Positions 8,784 to 18,361 of a stretch of 64,000 nucleotides of DNA are shown here, piece by piece. The translations under genes and the position numbers were made by a program. This DNA comes from Burkholderia sp. Leaf177 (GTDB lineage Bacteria > Pseudomonadota > Gammaproteobacteria > Burkholderiales > Burkholderiaceae). The notes below the pieces were generated by a model, which saw only the letters and a program-made list of their open reading frames with translations, made no database searches and was not told where the DNA came from. The number at the start of each line of letters is the position of its first letter. The stretch's first letter is position 1. The stretch lies in assembly GCF_001424345.1 (NCBI RefSeq), contig NZ_LMPF01000021.1, positions 187,404 through 251,403 on the forward strand, in the 5' to 3' direction.

Positions 8784-11027
8784 CTAGAAATCATAAGTCA
8801 ACGATAAACGCGCAGTGCGCGGCGCGCCGAGGAACAAATATGCATCGCCTTGAAGCTCGCCGCTATCCTGCCAGTAGTATTTGTTGAAGAGGTTATCAAT
8901 AGAGAGCCGTACCACGGTCTTATGACCGCCGAGCTTGGTCGTATAACGCGCGCCGAGATTGAACACGAAATAGGACGGCACGCTCGCCGTGCCCTCTTCA
9001 TTAGCCGCCTTGCTGCCGCTGTAATTGACGCCGCCCAGCAAATCGAGTCCCGCAACATGGGGCACCGCATAGTCCGCATAAAGCGCCGCGCTCAGTCGCG
9101 GCACGTTGATCACTTGATGCCCTTCGTAGGCAGGCGTGCCCGAGTCGTACGCACGCGCCCTGATCGCGGCAATGCTTGCCGTTAGCGTAAGCCGGTCCGT
9201 CGCCCGTCCCGCTGCGCTCAACTCGATACCCTGATGACGCTCGGTCCCCTGTTGCGTGAACGTATAACCTGCATCGGATGAATCAGGTTTCGCGTATTCG
9301 AACGGCTTGTTGATTGCAAACACCGCAGCCGTGAGATTCAGCCGATCGAGCCAGTCATACTTGGCGCCGACTTCAACCTGATTGGACACGACCGGCGGAA
9401 GAAACACATAGGCGTTGCTTGCCCGCACCGGTGCCTGATCGCCGAGCGAAAGGGCCTTGCTATAGGACGCATAAAGCGAAAGCGGTGCGACCGGCTTATA
9501 CACGACGGCCACTTGCGGCAAGAAGATGGATCGGTCGGTGTCGGTAGCCGGGCCATCCATTTCAGTCCAGCTTCGTTGACGCAACAACACGCCGCGTCCT
9601 CCGGCGAGAATCTGCCAATGATCGTTGAACGTGATCCGGTCCGTGCCAAAGACCGAATACTGGCGTGAATCGAGTTGCGGAAAAGAAGCACTCGGGGAAT
9701 TCGGCGATGGATCGAACGTGAGGTTCGGTCCGTAAATATTTTCGCTGCCAACGTAGTCGTACACCGCGTTCGAAAGCTCGACCACACGGCGCTGCACGCT
9801 GGCGCCGAACGTCACGTCATGCTTGAGCGACCCGGTCGAAAACTTTCCGGTAAGCACGGCGCGAACCTCGTTGTTACGCCGATACTCCCCTGGGCTGCGA
9901 TAGTCGTACACATCGAAATCGCCATTCGATGCAAAGAAAAACGGCGATGTACCGCCCGCCCCGCAACTTGCGACGTAGCCGCAACCATAGGCGAACGCAA
10001 CGTTGTCGTCGATCATCGTATGGCTGCGGCTAGCGGCTATGTAGCCTTGCCAGTTGTCGTTGAAGCTGTAGTCGAACCGGGTGTTGAGATTCAGTGCGTC
10101 GGTGGTCACGGGTTTTGTCCACGGTTGCAATCCGAGCAGCTTCGATGCCGACGCTGCGGGCGGCACCGCTGTCCCACCCAGCAACTGATACCCCGACGCC
10201 GAACGCTGGATCAGCTGCTGGAACTCGGCATCGAATTGCAGGCTCGCGCGCGGGCTGATGATCCAGTCGGCCGCAATCGAGCCGAACGTGCGGCGGCCGT
10301 TCGCGCCATCGACGTACGAGTGGATATTCTCCTTCGCGGCATTGATTCGCAACCCGAACTGATTCTGGTCTCCAAAGCGCCGCCCGAGATCGACAGCTGC
10401 GGAAGTCGAACCGCGGCTGTCGATATCGGTTGTGATGCTCGCGGCATTCTGCGGGCGCTTGGTCACGAAGTTGATGATTCCGCCGGGCGCCACCACGCCG
10501 CTTTCTATGCCTGCAAGCCCCTTCAGAATTTCGACGCGATCCTTGTTTTCCAGCGCGACATTCTGCTCGCCGGAAATGGTCAAACCATTGATCTTGATGG
10601 CGCTGGCAAGGTCGATCGGGAAACCGCGAATGGTAAAGCCTTGATAGTAGCCAACGGGTGCATAGTCATTGTTGACCGATGCGTCGTTGCGAACCACATC
10701 GCTTAGGAGCTTTGCCTGCTGGTCATCGAGTTGCGCGCGCGTGACGACCGATACCGACGCAGGCGTATCCCGCAGCGGCGTTTCATCGAAGCCGGCAACA
10801 GAAGCGGTGCGCGCCCGATAGTCGCTGTAATGCGTAGCGCTCACGCTAACCGCCGGAAGTTCGGCGACGCTATTTGGCGCAGTTGGCGCAGTTGGTTCAG
10901 CCGCCTGCGCAAACGCTGCCTGCATGCCGAACACGGTAGTGACGGCAACCATGACAACAGATTTTCGATGCGAAAAAAAGTGCGATTGATGCGAAAACCG
11001 CGCCTGTATAAGTCTTTTATTCTTCAT
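8784..11027 (-). CDS. TonB-dependent outer-membrane receptor
   Basis: The chosen start (MKNKRLIQ) gives a 747-residue precursor with a signal peptide whose hydrophobic core is SVVMVAVTTVFGMQAAFAQA. A longer form from a TTG codon 48 bases upstream is possible. The plug domain includes LRDTPASVSVVTRAQLDDQQ and RVEILKGLAGIESGVVAPGGIINFVTKRP. A 22-strand barrel follows, ending in the typical C-terminal Phe (LSLTYDF). The sequence is of the siderophore-receptor type, but the gene heads an operon with pnuC and a kinase, which suggests a vitamin ligand. It is the only TonB receptor in the window, so a siderophore role is not excluded. Confidence 0.92.
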   Translation of the reverse strand: MKNKRLIQARFSHQSHFFSHRKSVVMVAVTTVFGMQAAFAQAAEPTAPTAPNSVAELPAVSVSATHYSDYRARTASVAGFDETPLRDTPASVSVVTRAQLDDQQAKLLSDVVRNDASVNNDYAPVGYYQGFTIRGFPIDLASAIKINGLTISGEQNVALENKDRVEILKGLAGIESGVVAPGGIINFVTKRPQNAASITTDIDSRGSTSAAVDLGRRFGDQNQFGLRINAAKENIHSYVDGANGRRTFGSIAADWIISPRASLQFDAEFQQLIQRSASGYQLLGGTAVPPAASASKLLGLQPWTKPVTTDALNLNTRFDYSFNDNWQGYIAASRSHTMIDDNVAFAYGCGYVASCGAGGTSPFFFASNGDFDVYDYRSPGEYRRNNEVRAVLTGKFSTGSLKHDVTFGASVQRRVVELSNAVYDYVGSENIYGPNLTFDPSPNSPSASFPQLDSRQYSVFGTDRITFNDHWQILAGGRGVLLRQRSWTEMDGPATDTDRSIFLPQVAVVYKPVAPLSLYASYSKALSLGDQAPVRASNAYVFLPPVVSNQVEVGAKYDWLDRLNLTAAVFAINKPFEYAKPDSSDAGYTFTQQGTERHQGIELSAAGRATDRLTLTASIAAIRARAYDSGTPAYEGHQVINVPRLSAALYADYAVPHVAGLDLLGGVNYSGSKAANEEGTASVPSYFVFNLGARYTTKLGGHKTVVRLSIDNLFNKYYWQDSGELQGDAYLFLGAPRTARLSLTYDF

Positions 11028-11199
11028 TGTTTTGGATAATGCCGACAGGCGTCGCTGGCCCATGCCGATAATCAAAAGAAAGCGGATTTTTTTGCTAAGA
11101 ACAAATTAAATGCGCCTAAGCGAAAAGGCTTTGGCGATTTTTAGAACCCCGCTTGTTCCGCTGCAGGCCACATAGTACAGATAAACCGTTCGGCCCAAA

Positions 11200-12240
11200 T
11201 CAGTAAGTCGATGCCTTGACGATCTCGGCCACGCCCGTGCGTTTCACGCCTTGCGGGGCCAACCAACGCTCGACGGCATCGAGCATGGCGGGATCGGCAA
11301 GCAGATCCCAATGACCCAGCGAGCCCATGCTGCGAACCTCGGCATGCGGTGCGACGATCTTGAATGCCGCGGGATAAAGAGATGCATCGAAACACTCGTC
11401 ATTGTCACCCGACAAGACCAGCACGGGTATATCCGGGCCAATAGGTTCCTTATTCGTGACCCAGAGTCCCGGACCGAACGCGAGCGTTGTATTGAACGAC
11501 CAGCTTGCAATATAACGCTCGTCGAGCGCGCGGGCCGCGGGAGCAAACTCGACCACCGTATTGCCATTGAATTGCGTCATGCCTAACGCGCTGAGCAAGC
11601 TAAGCAACCGCAAGCGCACTCCGCGCAGACGCACCCATCCGCCAAAATAAGGACGGTTGACAGGCGAGCCGAGCCCAAGAAACGGCGCCAGAAACAAATA
11701 AGCCGATACCCGCCGATGCAGCGGACTGCGCGAGATGGCGAGAATGAGACCACCGCCTGCTGAGTGACCGCCCAATACGATCGCGGAACCGCGGTGACGG
11801 CGCGCGGCGAACGTAACGAATTCAGCGATATCCGAAACCATCTGACGGGGTTCATCGACAGCGTGACCTGGGACACCTGGCGAAAGGCCGTGGCCACGCA
11901 TGTCGAGCGTATATACGTCGGCAATGTCGCGCAGCGAAAGGTGCTGCGCCAGCGCGTTCATCTGATCGCCGAAACATCCTGCGCCATGCACGAGAATCAC
12001 CACGCGGCGTGTGCTGCGCGAAGCGTAATGGCGATACGCCATCGGGTAGTTATCGGAGGTCGCAAACGCCTCGTGCGGCGGCAGAACAGCTTGCATTGCG
12101 TCAGGCGTAACAGCGCCTCCCGCTGACGCAAGCCGCTCGAAGCTTGCCCGCGTCAGGTCGGAGTGGACGGACTTGCTGAAGGCGCTGACGGCACGCGCAT
12201 AGCCGAAAAGAGTACGCCAGCTGAGTTGAGTATCACGCAT
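11200..12240 (-). CDS. Alpha/beta hydrolase (serine aminopeptidase / monoacylglycerol-lipase type)
   Basis: The 346-residue protein has the oxyanion segment VILVHGAGCFGDQMNALAQHL and the nucleophile elbow GGHSAGGG with Ser160. It also has the acid Asp in VLVLSGDNDECF and the catalytic His in GSLGHWDLL. The central DMRGHGLSPG is typical of lysophospholipase-like hydrolases. It is likely cytoplasmic; no signal peptide is evident. It starts 21 bp after a methyltransferase gene on the same strand and probably shares its transcript. The substrate is unknown, with lipids or esters possible. Confidence 0.85.
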   Translation of the reverse strand: MRDTQLSWRTLFGYARAVSAFSKSVHSDLTRASFERLASAGGAVTPDAMQAVLPPHEAFATSDNYPMAYRHYASRSTRRVVILVHGAGCFGDQMNALAQHLSLRDIADVYTLDMRGHGLSPGVPGHAVDEPRQMVSDIAEFVTFAARRHRGSAIVLGGHSAGGGLILAISRSPLHRRVSAYLFLAPFLGLGSPVNRPYFGGWVRLRGVRLRLLSLLSALGMTQFNGNTVVEFAPAARALDERYIASWSFNTTLAFGPGLWVTNKEPIGPDIPVLVLSGDNDECFDASLYPAAFKIVAPHAEVRSMGSLGHWDLLADPAMLDAVERWLAPQGVKRTGVAEIVKASTY

Positions 12241-12261
12241 CTTGGTTGTCGTTCGCGAGAC

Positions 12262-13086
12262 TCAGTCCTGCTTGGTGCCGCTCACGATCATCACGGGCAG
12301 ACCCGCGACAAAACGTCCGGTGCGGCCGCGCTCTTCGAACTCCGCAATCCATCGCGTCACTTCGTCGTCGGTGAATAACTTGCGTGCATGCATGCCCGCA
12401 AGCACGCTCTTGAAATCGAGGATCTTGTTGACCGATTGCGGATCGAATGCGCTCACGCTGCGCATGCTGAACGTGACGTCGCGCAGGCCCGCGTCGTGGA
12501 ACATGGCGTACAGATCGCGAGCGAGATAAGGATTGACGCAAGACTCCGCGATCGACTGCATGATGCGCCCCGTCAGCACGTAGTCGCTGCTTGCAACCCA
12601 GCATCCCGGCATGTCCGGTTCACTCACTACAATGCGCCCGCCCGGCCGCGTGACGCGAATCATCTCCTTGAGCGCTTCTTCGGGCCTTGGAACGTGGATC
12701 AGCACGCGGTCTGCGCGCACGGCATCGAAACTATGTGCCGGGACGCCGAGCTCGTTGGCCGGCGCACTCCTGAAACTAAGCGATGGCACATCCGCATGAC
12801 GACGGCGCGCTTCTTCGAGCATGGCTTCGCTCAGATCGAACCCCACTGCGCTGCCGCCGGGCGCAACCTGCAAGGCCAGCTTGCCGAGATCGTCGCCGGG
12901 TCCGCAGCCTATGTCGGCGATATGCATGCCGGGCTTGAGCCCCATTAACTCGAACGTCTCCTGCTTGTAGACGCGAAACGAATCGAGCGCCTGCATGACG
13001 TCGAGACGTGCGACAAAAGTGTCCGCATCAACGGAATCGACACGCGAAAAATCACCGAGCTGGGAAGGGGATCGTGGATGGGTCAT
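12262..13086 (-). CDS. Class I SAM-dependent methyltransferase
   Basis: The 274-residue protein has motif I as [20 protein letters not shown], the acidic second motif in [15 protein letters not shown], and the post-motif [35 protein letters not shown] is the usual strand 5 region of the UbiE-like group. It probably methylates a small molecule in the cytoplasm; the acceptor is not evident. It is the first gene of a two-gene unit with the alpha/beta hydrolase. Confidence 0.85.
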   Translation of the reverse strand: MTHPRSPSQLGDFSRVDSVDADTFVARLDVMQALDSFRVYKQETFELMGLKPGMHIADIGCGPGDDLGKLALQVAPGGSAVGFDLSEAMLEEARRRHADVPSLSFRSAPANELGVPAHSFDAVRADRVLIHVPRPEEALKEMIRVTRPGGRIVVSEPDMPGCWVASSDYVLTGRIMQSIAESCVNPYLARDLYAMFHDAGLRDVTFSMRSVSAFDPQSVNKILDFKSVLAGMHARKLFTDDEVTRWIAEFEERGRTGRFVAGLPVMIVSGTKQD

Positions 13087-13459
13087 CGTGCCGCCTGATG
13101 GTCGATATGTGGTTTAGCGAACTGCGCTGCCTTTGTTTCTTGTATGCGCCCGGAATAGATTTTCACGTCATGTCTCCAACTGATCAACTCGTTAACGGTA
13201 ATGGATGGCCAAGGTTGAGCGCGCTCAACAGGAACTATAACGCGACGATTCGCCGTTGCTAAGCGAACACTTTATCAATCTCAGATGGTTCGCTTTGCAA
13301 CGTTAATTCAGCGCGTTTTTTGAGTGGTTTTGCGCGCTCCAAAAATGCTTTGTTTGAGTGTGGGATGCCCCTCGTATACCCCCGCCGAGACGAAATTCTG
13401 TGCTTTACCCTCTCATGGCTTTACCCAAGTTCAACCTTTTTTTAAATTGGATCATCGCC
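13087..13459. other. Intergenic region between the methyltransferase and rpfF (divergent promoters)
   Basis: This 373-bp region separates divergently read genes and must hold both promoters. It is AT-richer than its neighbours around 13265-13345 and 13430-13450. I see no convincing sigma-70 hexamer pair, operator palindrome or small gene in it. Confidence 0.5.
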
Positions 13460-14338
13460 ATGAACCTCAAAAACAACCCTGCTTGCCGCCCCTTCCTCGA
13501 AGCCGGCGATCTCTCGCAAATCTCCGCTTATTACGAAGAAGAACGCCACACAATGTGGATGATGCTTCGTTCGCGTCCGCGTCCGTGTTTCACGCAAGAA
13601 CTCGTCAATGACATCATCGATCTCGCGCGTGCTGCAAGAGAATCAGGCCTGCGTTTTGACTTCTGGGTCACGGGTTCTCTCGTGCCGGACATCTTCAACG
13701 TAGGAGGCGACCTGGACTTCTTTGTCGATGCCATTCGATCAGGCCGGCGTGAATTGCTGATGGCCTATGCGCGTTCGTGCATAGACGGGCTCCACGAAAT
13801 TTATAGTGGATTTGGTACCGGTGCCATTTCGATTGCAATGGTAGAAGGCACCGCGCTTGGAGGCGGATTCGAGTCGGCACTTGCGCATCATTTTCTTCTT
13901 GCGCAGAACGACGCAAAAATGGGTTTCCCCGAAATCGCCTTCAACCTGTTTCCGGGCATGGGCGGTTATTCACTGGTCGAACGCAAAGCGGGCATGCGAC
14001 TCGCCGAAGAGTTGATCAGTACCGGAGAAGCACATACCGGCGACTGGTACGCGGAGAAGGGAATCGTCGACCAGACTTTCCAGCCGGGCGATGCATTCCT
14101 TGCAACGCGAACGTTCATAGACGGCATTCGTCCCAAGCTCAACGGCATTCGCGCGATGATCAAGGCGCGGCAACGTGTACTGGCGTTGCCGCGCGCTGAA
14201 CTGATCGAGATTACCGAGGACTGGGTCCGGGCCGCCTTCACGATTGAAGAGAAGGACCTGGCCTTCATGGAGCGGCTGGTGATGTTGCAGAACCGCCGTG
14301 TTTCCAAGCTGAAGATGGCGAACCTCGACCATCATTAA
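13460..14338 (+). CDS. rpfF: RpfF: BDSF (cis-2-dodecenoic acid) synthase, crotonase family
   Basis: The 292-residue crotonase-fold protein closely resembles, from memory of the family, the Burkholderia cenocepacia BDSF synthase. Examples are FDFWVTGSLVPDIFNVGGDL, SGFGTGAISIAMVEG and KMGFPEIAFNLFPGMGGYS. The two catalytic Glu residues of RpfF enzymes (20 residues apart in Xanthomonas) correspond to Glu138 in GGGFE and Glu158 in FPE. The enzyme dehydrates 3-hydroxydodecanoyl-ACP and releases the fatty-acid signal. The chosen ATG matches the expected start of the family (MNLKNNPACRPF). It is convergent with rpfR, whose product is the BDSF receptor and also binds RpfF. Confidence 0.93.
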   Translation: MNLKNNPACRPFLEAGDLSQISAYYEEERHTMWMMLRSRPRPCFTQELVNDIIDLARAARESGLRFDFWVTGSLVPDIFNVGGDLDFFVDAIRSGRRELLMAYARSCIDGLHEIYSGFGTGAISIAMVEGTALGGGFESALAHHFLLAQNDAKMGFPEIAFNLFPGMGGYSLVERKAGMRLAEELISTGEAHTGDWYAEKGIVDQTFQPGDAFLATRTFIDGIRPKLNGIRAMIKARQRVLALPRAELIEITEDWVRAAFTIEEKDLAFMERLVMLQNRRVSKLKMANLDHH

Positions 14339-14347
14339 GTTGCTTGT

Positions 14348-14376
14348 TTAAGCGGCTTTGCTTAAGCGGCTTTGCT
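14348..14376 (+). repeat. Two-copy 15-bp direct repeat after rpfF
   Basis: TTAAGCGGCTTTGCT occurs at 14348-14362 and again at 14362-14376, sharing one base. A degenerate third copy (TCAAGCGGCCTTGAA) follows at 14388-14402. No function is evident. Confidence 0.6.
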
Positions 14377-14430
14377 AAAGGCGTTAATCAAGCGGCCTTG
14401 AATTCCACTGGTTCTCTTTAACCTGGGAGA

Positions 14431-14461
14431 AGCTCAGGCGATAAGCCTGAGCTTTCTTTTC
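14431..14461 (+). terminator. Rho-independent terminator for rpfF, overlapping the 3' end of rpfR
   Basis: A perfect 9-bp stem AGCTCAGGC / GCCTGAGCT with loop GATAA is followed by TTTCTTTT on the plus strand. It lies 92 bp after the rpfF stop. The stem and T-run are inside the last codons of the convergent rpfR gene, whose stop codon is at 14434-14436. Confidence 0.75.
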
Positions 14462-16449
14462 TCGGCAAGCCACGCTTCGAAGGCGCGCGCTGGCATGGGC
14501 CGCGCATACAAGAATCCTTGCACGAGATCCACGCCCAGGCCGCGCAGGAAATCGGCTTCTGCTTCGCTTTCCACGCCTTCAGCGACCACCGACAAACGCA
14601 GCTCATGCGCAATCGCAACCATGGCGCGCACGAGTGCCTGCGGTTTGCTGTTTACATCGATTCCCTTGATGAAGCTCCGGTCGAGCTTGATGGCGTCGAG
14701 CGGAATGCGCGACAGTTGCGACAACGACGAATAACCCGTCCCGAAGTCATCAAGATGCACACGCACGCCCATCTTGCGGAACTGCGCAATCAGCACGAGC
14801 GCCGCTGCTTCGTCTTCGATAAAACAACTTTCCGTCAACTCCACGTCGAGCATGCAAGAACGCGAGCGCGTGTCTGCAAGCACTTCCGTGAAATGCTTGA
14901 CGATGTCCGTATCGCGCAACTGACGCGCGGACACGTTAATGGAGATGCGCAAGTCGAGTCCCTGCTTCTGCCAGTTCGACGCCTGCGTGGCGGCAGCCTG
15001 CATGACCCATCGTCCGAGCGGGCCGATCAGCCCGGATTCTTCCGCATAAGGAATGAAATCGAGTGGCGACACAACGCCGCGCTCCGGCGAATTCCACCGG
15101 ACCAGCGCTTCGACGCTGTCTACATCGCCATTCCTGAGATCGACCTTCGGCTGATAAAACAGCTCGAGCTGGTTCTCTTCCAGCGCGCGTCGCAGGTTCG
15201 TATCGAGCCACACATATTCCGCGACCTTCCGGTTCATTTCCGGCGCAAATACGCGATACGTATGCTTGCCGCCGTCCTTCGCGACATACATGGCCGTGTC
15301 CGCGCTGCGGATCAGGCTCTCGAGCCGGTCGCCATGTTCCGGATACACCGCAATGCCGATAGAGCAACCGGTATAAAGCTTGATCAGCCCGAAATCGAAG
15401 GGCTGGTGCAAACTGCCGAGGACGGTTTCCGCCGTCTTGGTCAGCAACGGGATGGTCGACTTCCTGATCACCACGACGAACTCGTCGCCGCCGAGCCGCG
15501 CGAGGGTATCGCCGGGAGCCAGGCAGCTTTTGATCTTCGCCGATACCTCGCGAATCAGCCGGTCGCCGACAACATGGCCGTAGTGGTCATTCACCTTTTT
15601 GAAGTTGTCGAGATCAAGAAACAGAATGCCAAGGTGCTCTTCGCCAATGCTGTCACCGGCCTCTTTTTCCGCGGCGATGGCGTTCTCGATCTCTTCCTGA
15701 ATGGCCTTGCGATTCAGCAATCCGGTCAGTTCGTCGGTTGTCGCCTGCTTGACAAGAAGCTTCTGCGCCTTGCGTTCTTCGGTGATATCCGTACCGGAAC
15801 AAATCAGGAAACGCTCGTCCACGCCGCTGCCGCTCTGAACGAACTTATTGCGGAATAGAAACAGGCGTGGTCCCGTGACCGTGTTGATGTACCGCTCGAC
15901 CTGATACGGTTTGCCGCTCGCGAAGAATCCGTTGATATTGGTCCGCGATGCCGCGCCTTCGTCGTCCGACATGAACAGGACATAGGCGCTCTTGCCAATG
16001 ACATCTTCCTCGCGCATGCCGGTCACTTCTTCGCACATGCGATTAAAGCGTTGAATCAGGCCGTGACCGTCGAGAATGACGACAAGCGAATTGACTTCGG
16101 AGACGACCTGTTCGGCGAACGCAAGACCATGCACCAGATCCCGGGCGACCGATGAGGTGTCCGAGTAATCCGATGCCGTACCCGCCCATTCACGGATATT
16201 GATCTTTTTACCGACAAGATGAAGCCGATATGGATATCCGAAAATCTTGAGATCCAGCGCAAGGTGCGACGTGACGCCCGTAAGTGCGCGAATCTCCGCA
16301 GCCTGGGACGCGTCGAGTGGAACGCTTACGTTCGCGGGACCGCGCACGGTCGCGAGCTCGAGCGCATTACTGTCGCTCGACAGCCGCCAGCACGGGCTCG
16401 TCGTGCCAAACCACGTGTACAGGTCTAGGCCGTCTTCATCACCTATCAT
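14434..16449 (-). CDS. rpfR: RpfR: BDSF receptor, PAS-GGDEF-EAL cyclic-di-GMP enzyme
   Basis: Start at the ATG preceded by GGAG gives 671 residues, the usual RpfR length. The N-terminal region (about 1-95) corresponds to the RpfF-interaction domain. A PAS domain follows (about 110-225; VVILDGHGLIQRFNRMCEEV), which binds BDSF in the known protein. The diguanylate cyclase domain has an intact GGDEF at 320-324. The phosphodiesterase domain has EAL at 447-449, HLDDFGTGYSSLSQL and VVAEGVESEAEADFL. In B. cenocepacia, BDSF binding raises the phosphodiesterase activity and lowers c-di-GMP, affecting biofilm, motility and virulence. The protein is also the homologue of E. coli PdeR (YciR). Confidence 0.93.
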   Translation of the reverse strand: MIGDEDGLDLYTWFGTTSPCWRLSSDSNALELATVRGPANVSVPLDASQAAEIRALTGVTSHLALDLKIFGYPYRLHLVGKKINIREWAGTASDYSDTSSVARDLVHGLAFAEQVVSEVNSLVVILDGHGLIQRFNRMCEEVTGMREEDVIGKSAYVLFMSDDEGAASRTNINGFFASGKPYQVERYINTVTGPRLFLFRNKFVQSGSGVDERFLICSGTDITEERKAQKLLVKQATTDELTGLLNRKAIQEEIENAIAAEKEAGDSIGEEHLGILFLDLDNFKKVNDHYGHVVGDRLIREVSAKIKSCLAPGDTLARLGGDEFVVVIRKSTIPLLTKTAETVLGSLHQPFDFGLIKLYTGCSIGIAVYPEHGDRLESLIRSADTAMYVAKDGGKHTYRVFAPEMNRKVAEYVWLDTNLRRALEENQLELFYQPKVDLRNGDVDSVEALVRWNSPERGVVSPLDFIPYAEESGLIGPLGRWVMQAAATQASNWQKQGLDLRISINVSARQLRDTDIVKHFTEVLADTRSRSCMLDVELTESCFIEDEAAALVLIAQFRKMGVRVHLDDFGTGYSSLSQLSRIPLDAIKLDRSFIKGIDVNSKPQALVRAMVAIAHELRLSVVAEGVESEAEADFLRGLGVDLVQGFLYARPMPARAFEAWLAEKRKLRLIA

Positions 16450-17114
16450 CAGCAACTCCAGAAAAAATTCTCTGACTGCCGCCCCGTCAGCGCGTCTCGT
16501 CAGATTCACCCAGTGCCGGCGTCTTGCGCCTTGCTGGAGATAATCTCAAACCTGCGAGTCCGCTTTACGGCAACACGAAATTTCAATCTCCGTATGCCGG
16601 CCCAAACAGTAAGTCGCTTATATCTGTTATTTGATCATATCTTACGCGGACTGCGAAATCGGCGCCCGGATTCAAAACAAATTAGCCGCGCAATGCTGCA
16701 TAACCCCAACATCATAATTCCGACAGAATTACACTGAAAGTGACAAACTTTTGTCTAATGAATGTAATAGCACTATCGTATTTTTCTCCGGTCTTTCATG
16801 TTCGGAACATAAAAATGTTTCGTAGCTGTCGGTGCTCGTGTTTCGCATCGAGTTGTAAACACCATAACGGCGTCTTAGCCAGAAACCTTAACGAAGGATG
16901 CTGCATTCCCGGTTAAAACGGCGTCGAGTTGCTCGCCGCTAGCGATGCCAACGGTCCCCGACTGCATCTGCGTTTCTGAAAATATGCAAACTGATGCACG
17001 TTTTATCGTTTGCGCTGTGATTTCATGGCACAAAACAGCGCTGCGGGGAATGCGATCGGCCCTCGCCTATAATGCCGGCTCTGATCAGAAATTCACGGTG
17101 GAGAGCCTTATCTA
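16450..17114. other. Long intergenic region with divergent promoters (rpfR and XRE-like gene)
   Basis: This 665-bp region has an AT-rich middle (about 16600-16860) and no credible gene. A consensus -10 hexamer TATAAT lies at 17068-17073, 41 bp before the XRE-like start codon; its -35 box is not clear. A GGAG ribosome binding site at 17100-17103 serves that gene. The left side must hold the rpfR promoter, which I cannot pin down. Confidence 0.5.
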
Positions 17115-18206
17115 ATGAGTCAAGCGCATGGCCGAAACTCCGGATCTCGTGAGAACGGTCCACGTCAACCAAGCCGTCCTTCGAAAACGGCGCCCCGCCG
17201 CGACAGTAAACCGTTTACGAAAGCTCAGCCCGCCCGCAGTACCGCAAACGCGCAAACCACTGCGTCCATCTTCAAGACGCGCTCATTCAAGCTTCTGGTC
17301 GATGCCGCTGGCGCCGAAAATATCGCACTGGGTCTCGACTCGAATCTCACGCGGGTGACGGAGTTGCTCAATGGCGTAGGGTTCACGCCGGAGACCGCTT
17401 TTCATATCGAGACAACGCTCGGTTTGCCTGACGGATTTTTCGATCAGCCGAATCCGTCGCTCACGCCGGAGATGGTCACGCGCCTGAAGTCGCCGCTGGA
17501 TTTCGTGCAGGTGAACGCGGAAAACACACCGGGCGAGCACTTGCCCAAGGATGCGGAAATGCGGAAGAAGAACAATGGTCACGCGCAGGCCGGCGAGCTC
17601 GCTGAGAAACCCGCAATGATTCCATTGCCGAAGAAACTTCACGCGCCCGCGAAGCCGGGCCTGCAGCAATCGCTGCCGCTGACAGAAGATGCTTCCGTCG
17701 AAAAAATCCGCCGCGCGAACCTGCACGTGCTGACATCGCGCAATGGATCGAAAGCGCGGCTGAGCGCGCTGATGGAGTTGAGCGGATCGAACATGGCGCA
17801 TCGGCTGCACGGCCAGAAACGCCTTGACGACGCCGAAGCGAATCGCTTTACGGAACGGCTCGGCCTGCCCATCGGCTGGCTGGACAGCGCACGAACAGCG
17901 GCGGATATACCGGCTTCGGTGACGGCGATGCTGCTGCCTTCGCGCCGCGCCGGCGGAATTCAGGACGAGAACAAGGTGCGTGCGCAGACTGTCATGTCTG
18001 CGGCTGCGGACGAAGCACCGGCGCAGGTCCCGTTGGGCATGGACGCTCCAGTGCAGCCGGTATCGTCAACTACGCGAATCGATCATTTGCAGGGCATTCA
18101 GCCAATCGCGGAAGCGTTGCTCAAGACACTCGCGGGCAAGGCACGGGCGGGACTTCTCGATGAAGCGAAGGCGCTGGAAATGCTGCAACAGGCCGTGCTT
18201 CTTTAG
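17115..18206 (+). CDS. Uncharacterised protein with two diverged XRE/Cro-like helix-turn-helix modules
   Basis: The 363-residue protein has a basic, low-complexity N-terminus (1-50, rich in Arg, Ser, Pro). Two related modules follow at about 57-127 and 200-275. Each has a helical stretch, then a segment like RLHGQKRLDDAEANRFTERL ending in LGLP-x-G-(F/W)-(F/L)-D, then a Pro-x-x-VT-x-x-L-x-x-P tail. The second module resembles a Cro/C1-type helix-turn-helix. A linker (130-195) is rich in charged residues and Pro. It may bind DNA, but I do not recognise a named family. A TATAAT box and GGAG precede it, and a terminator-like hairpin lies downstream. Confidence 0.7.
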   Translation: MSQAHGRNSGSRENGPRQPSRPSKTAPRRDSKPFTKAQPARSTANAQTTASIFKTRSFKLLVDAAGAENIALGLDSNLTRVTELLNGVGFTPETAFHIETTLGLPDGFFDQPNPSLTPEMVTRLKSPLDFVQVNAENTPGEHLPKDAEMRKKNNGHAQAGELAEKPAMIPLPKKLHAPAKPGLQQSLPLTEDASVEKIRRANLHVLTSRNGSKARLSALMELSGSNMAHRLHGQKRLDDAEANRFTERLGLPIGWLDSARTAADIPASVTAMLLPSRRAGGIQDENKVRAQTVMSAAADEAPAQVPLGMDAPVQPVSSTTRIDHLQGIQPIAEALLKTLAGKARAGLLDEAKALEMLQQAVLL

Positions 18207-18361
18207 GCGGCCGGTGTCGTGACGGCGCGGAGCGTGATGCACCGTGCCTGCTGTATTTTTACCCGGCAAGAACGCGATGGATCAACAGATTAGCCATTCG
18301 GCTGACTCGTTTATGCAGCTCGATCTCCATACACTCGATAACCCATAAACAACAAAGGCAA

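Noticed and set aside
11028..11199. A TPP riboswitch before the TonB-pnuC operon
   Set aside because: I looked for the conserved CTGAGA and ACCTGA elements on the minus strand and did not find them in order.
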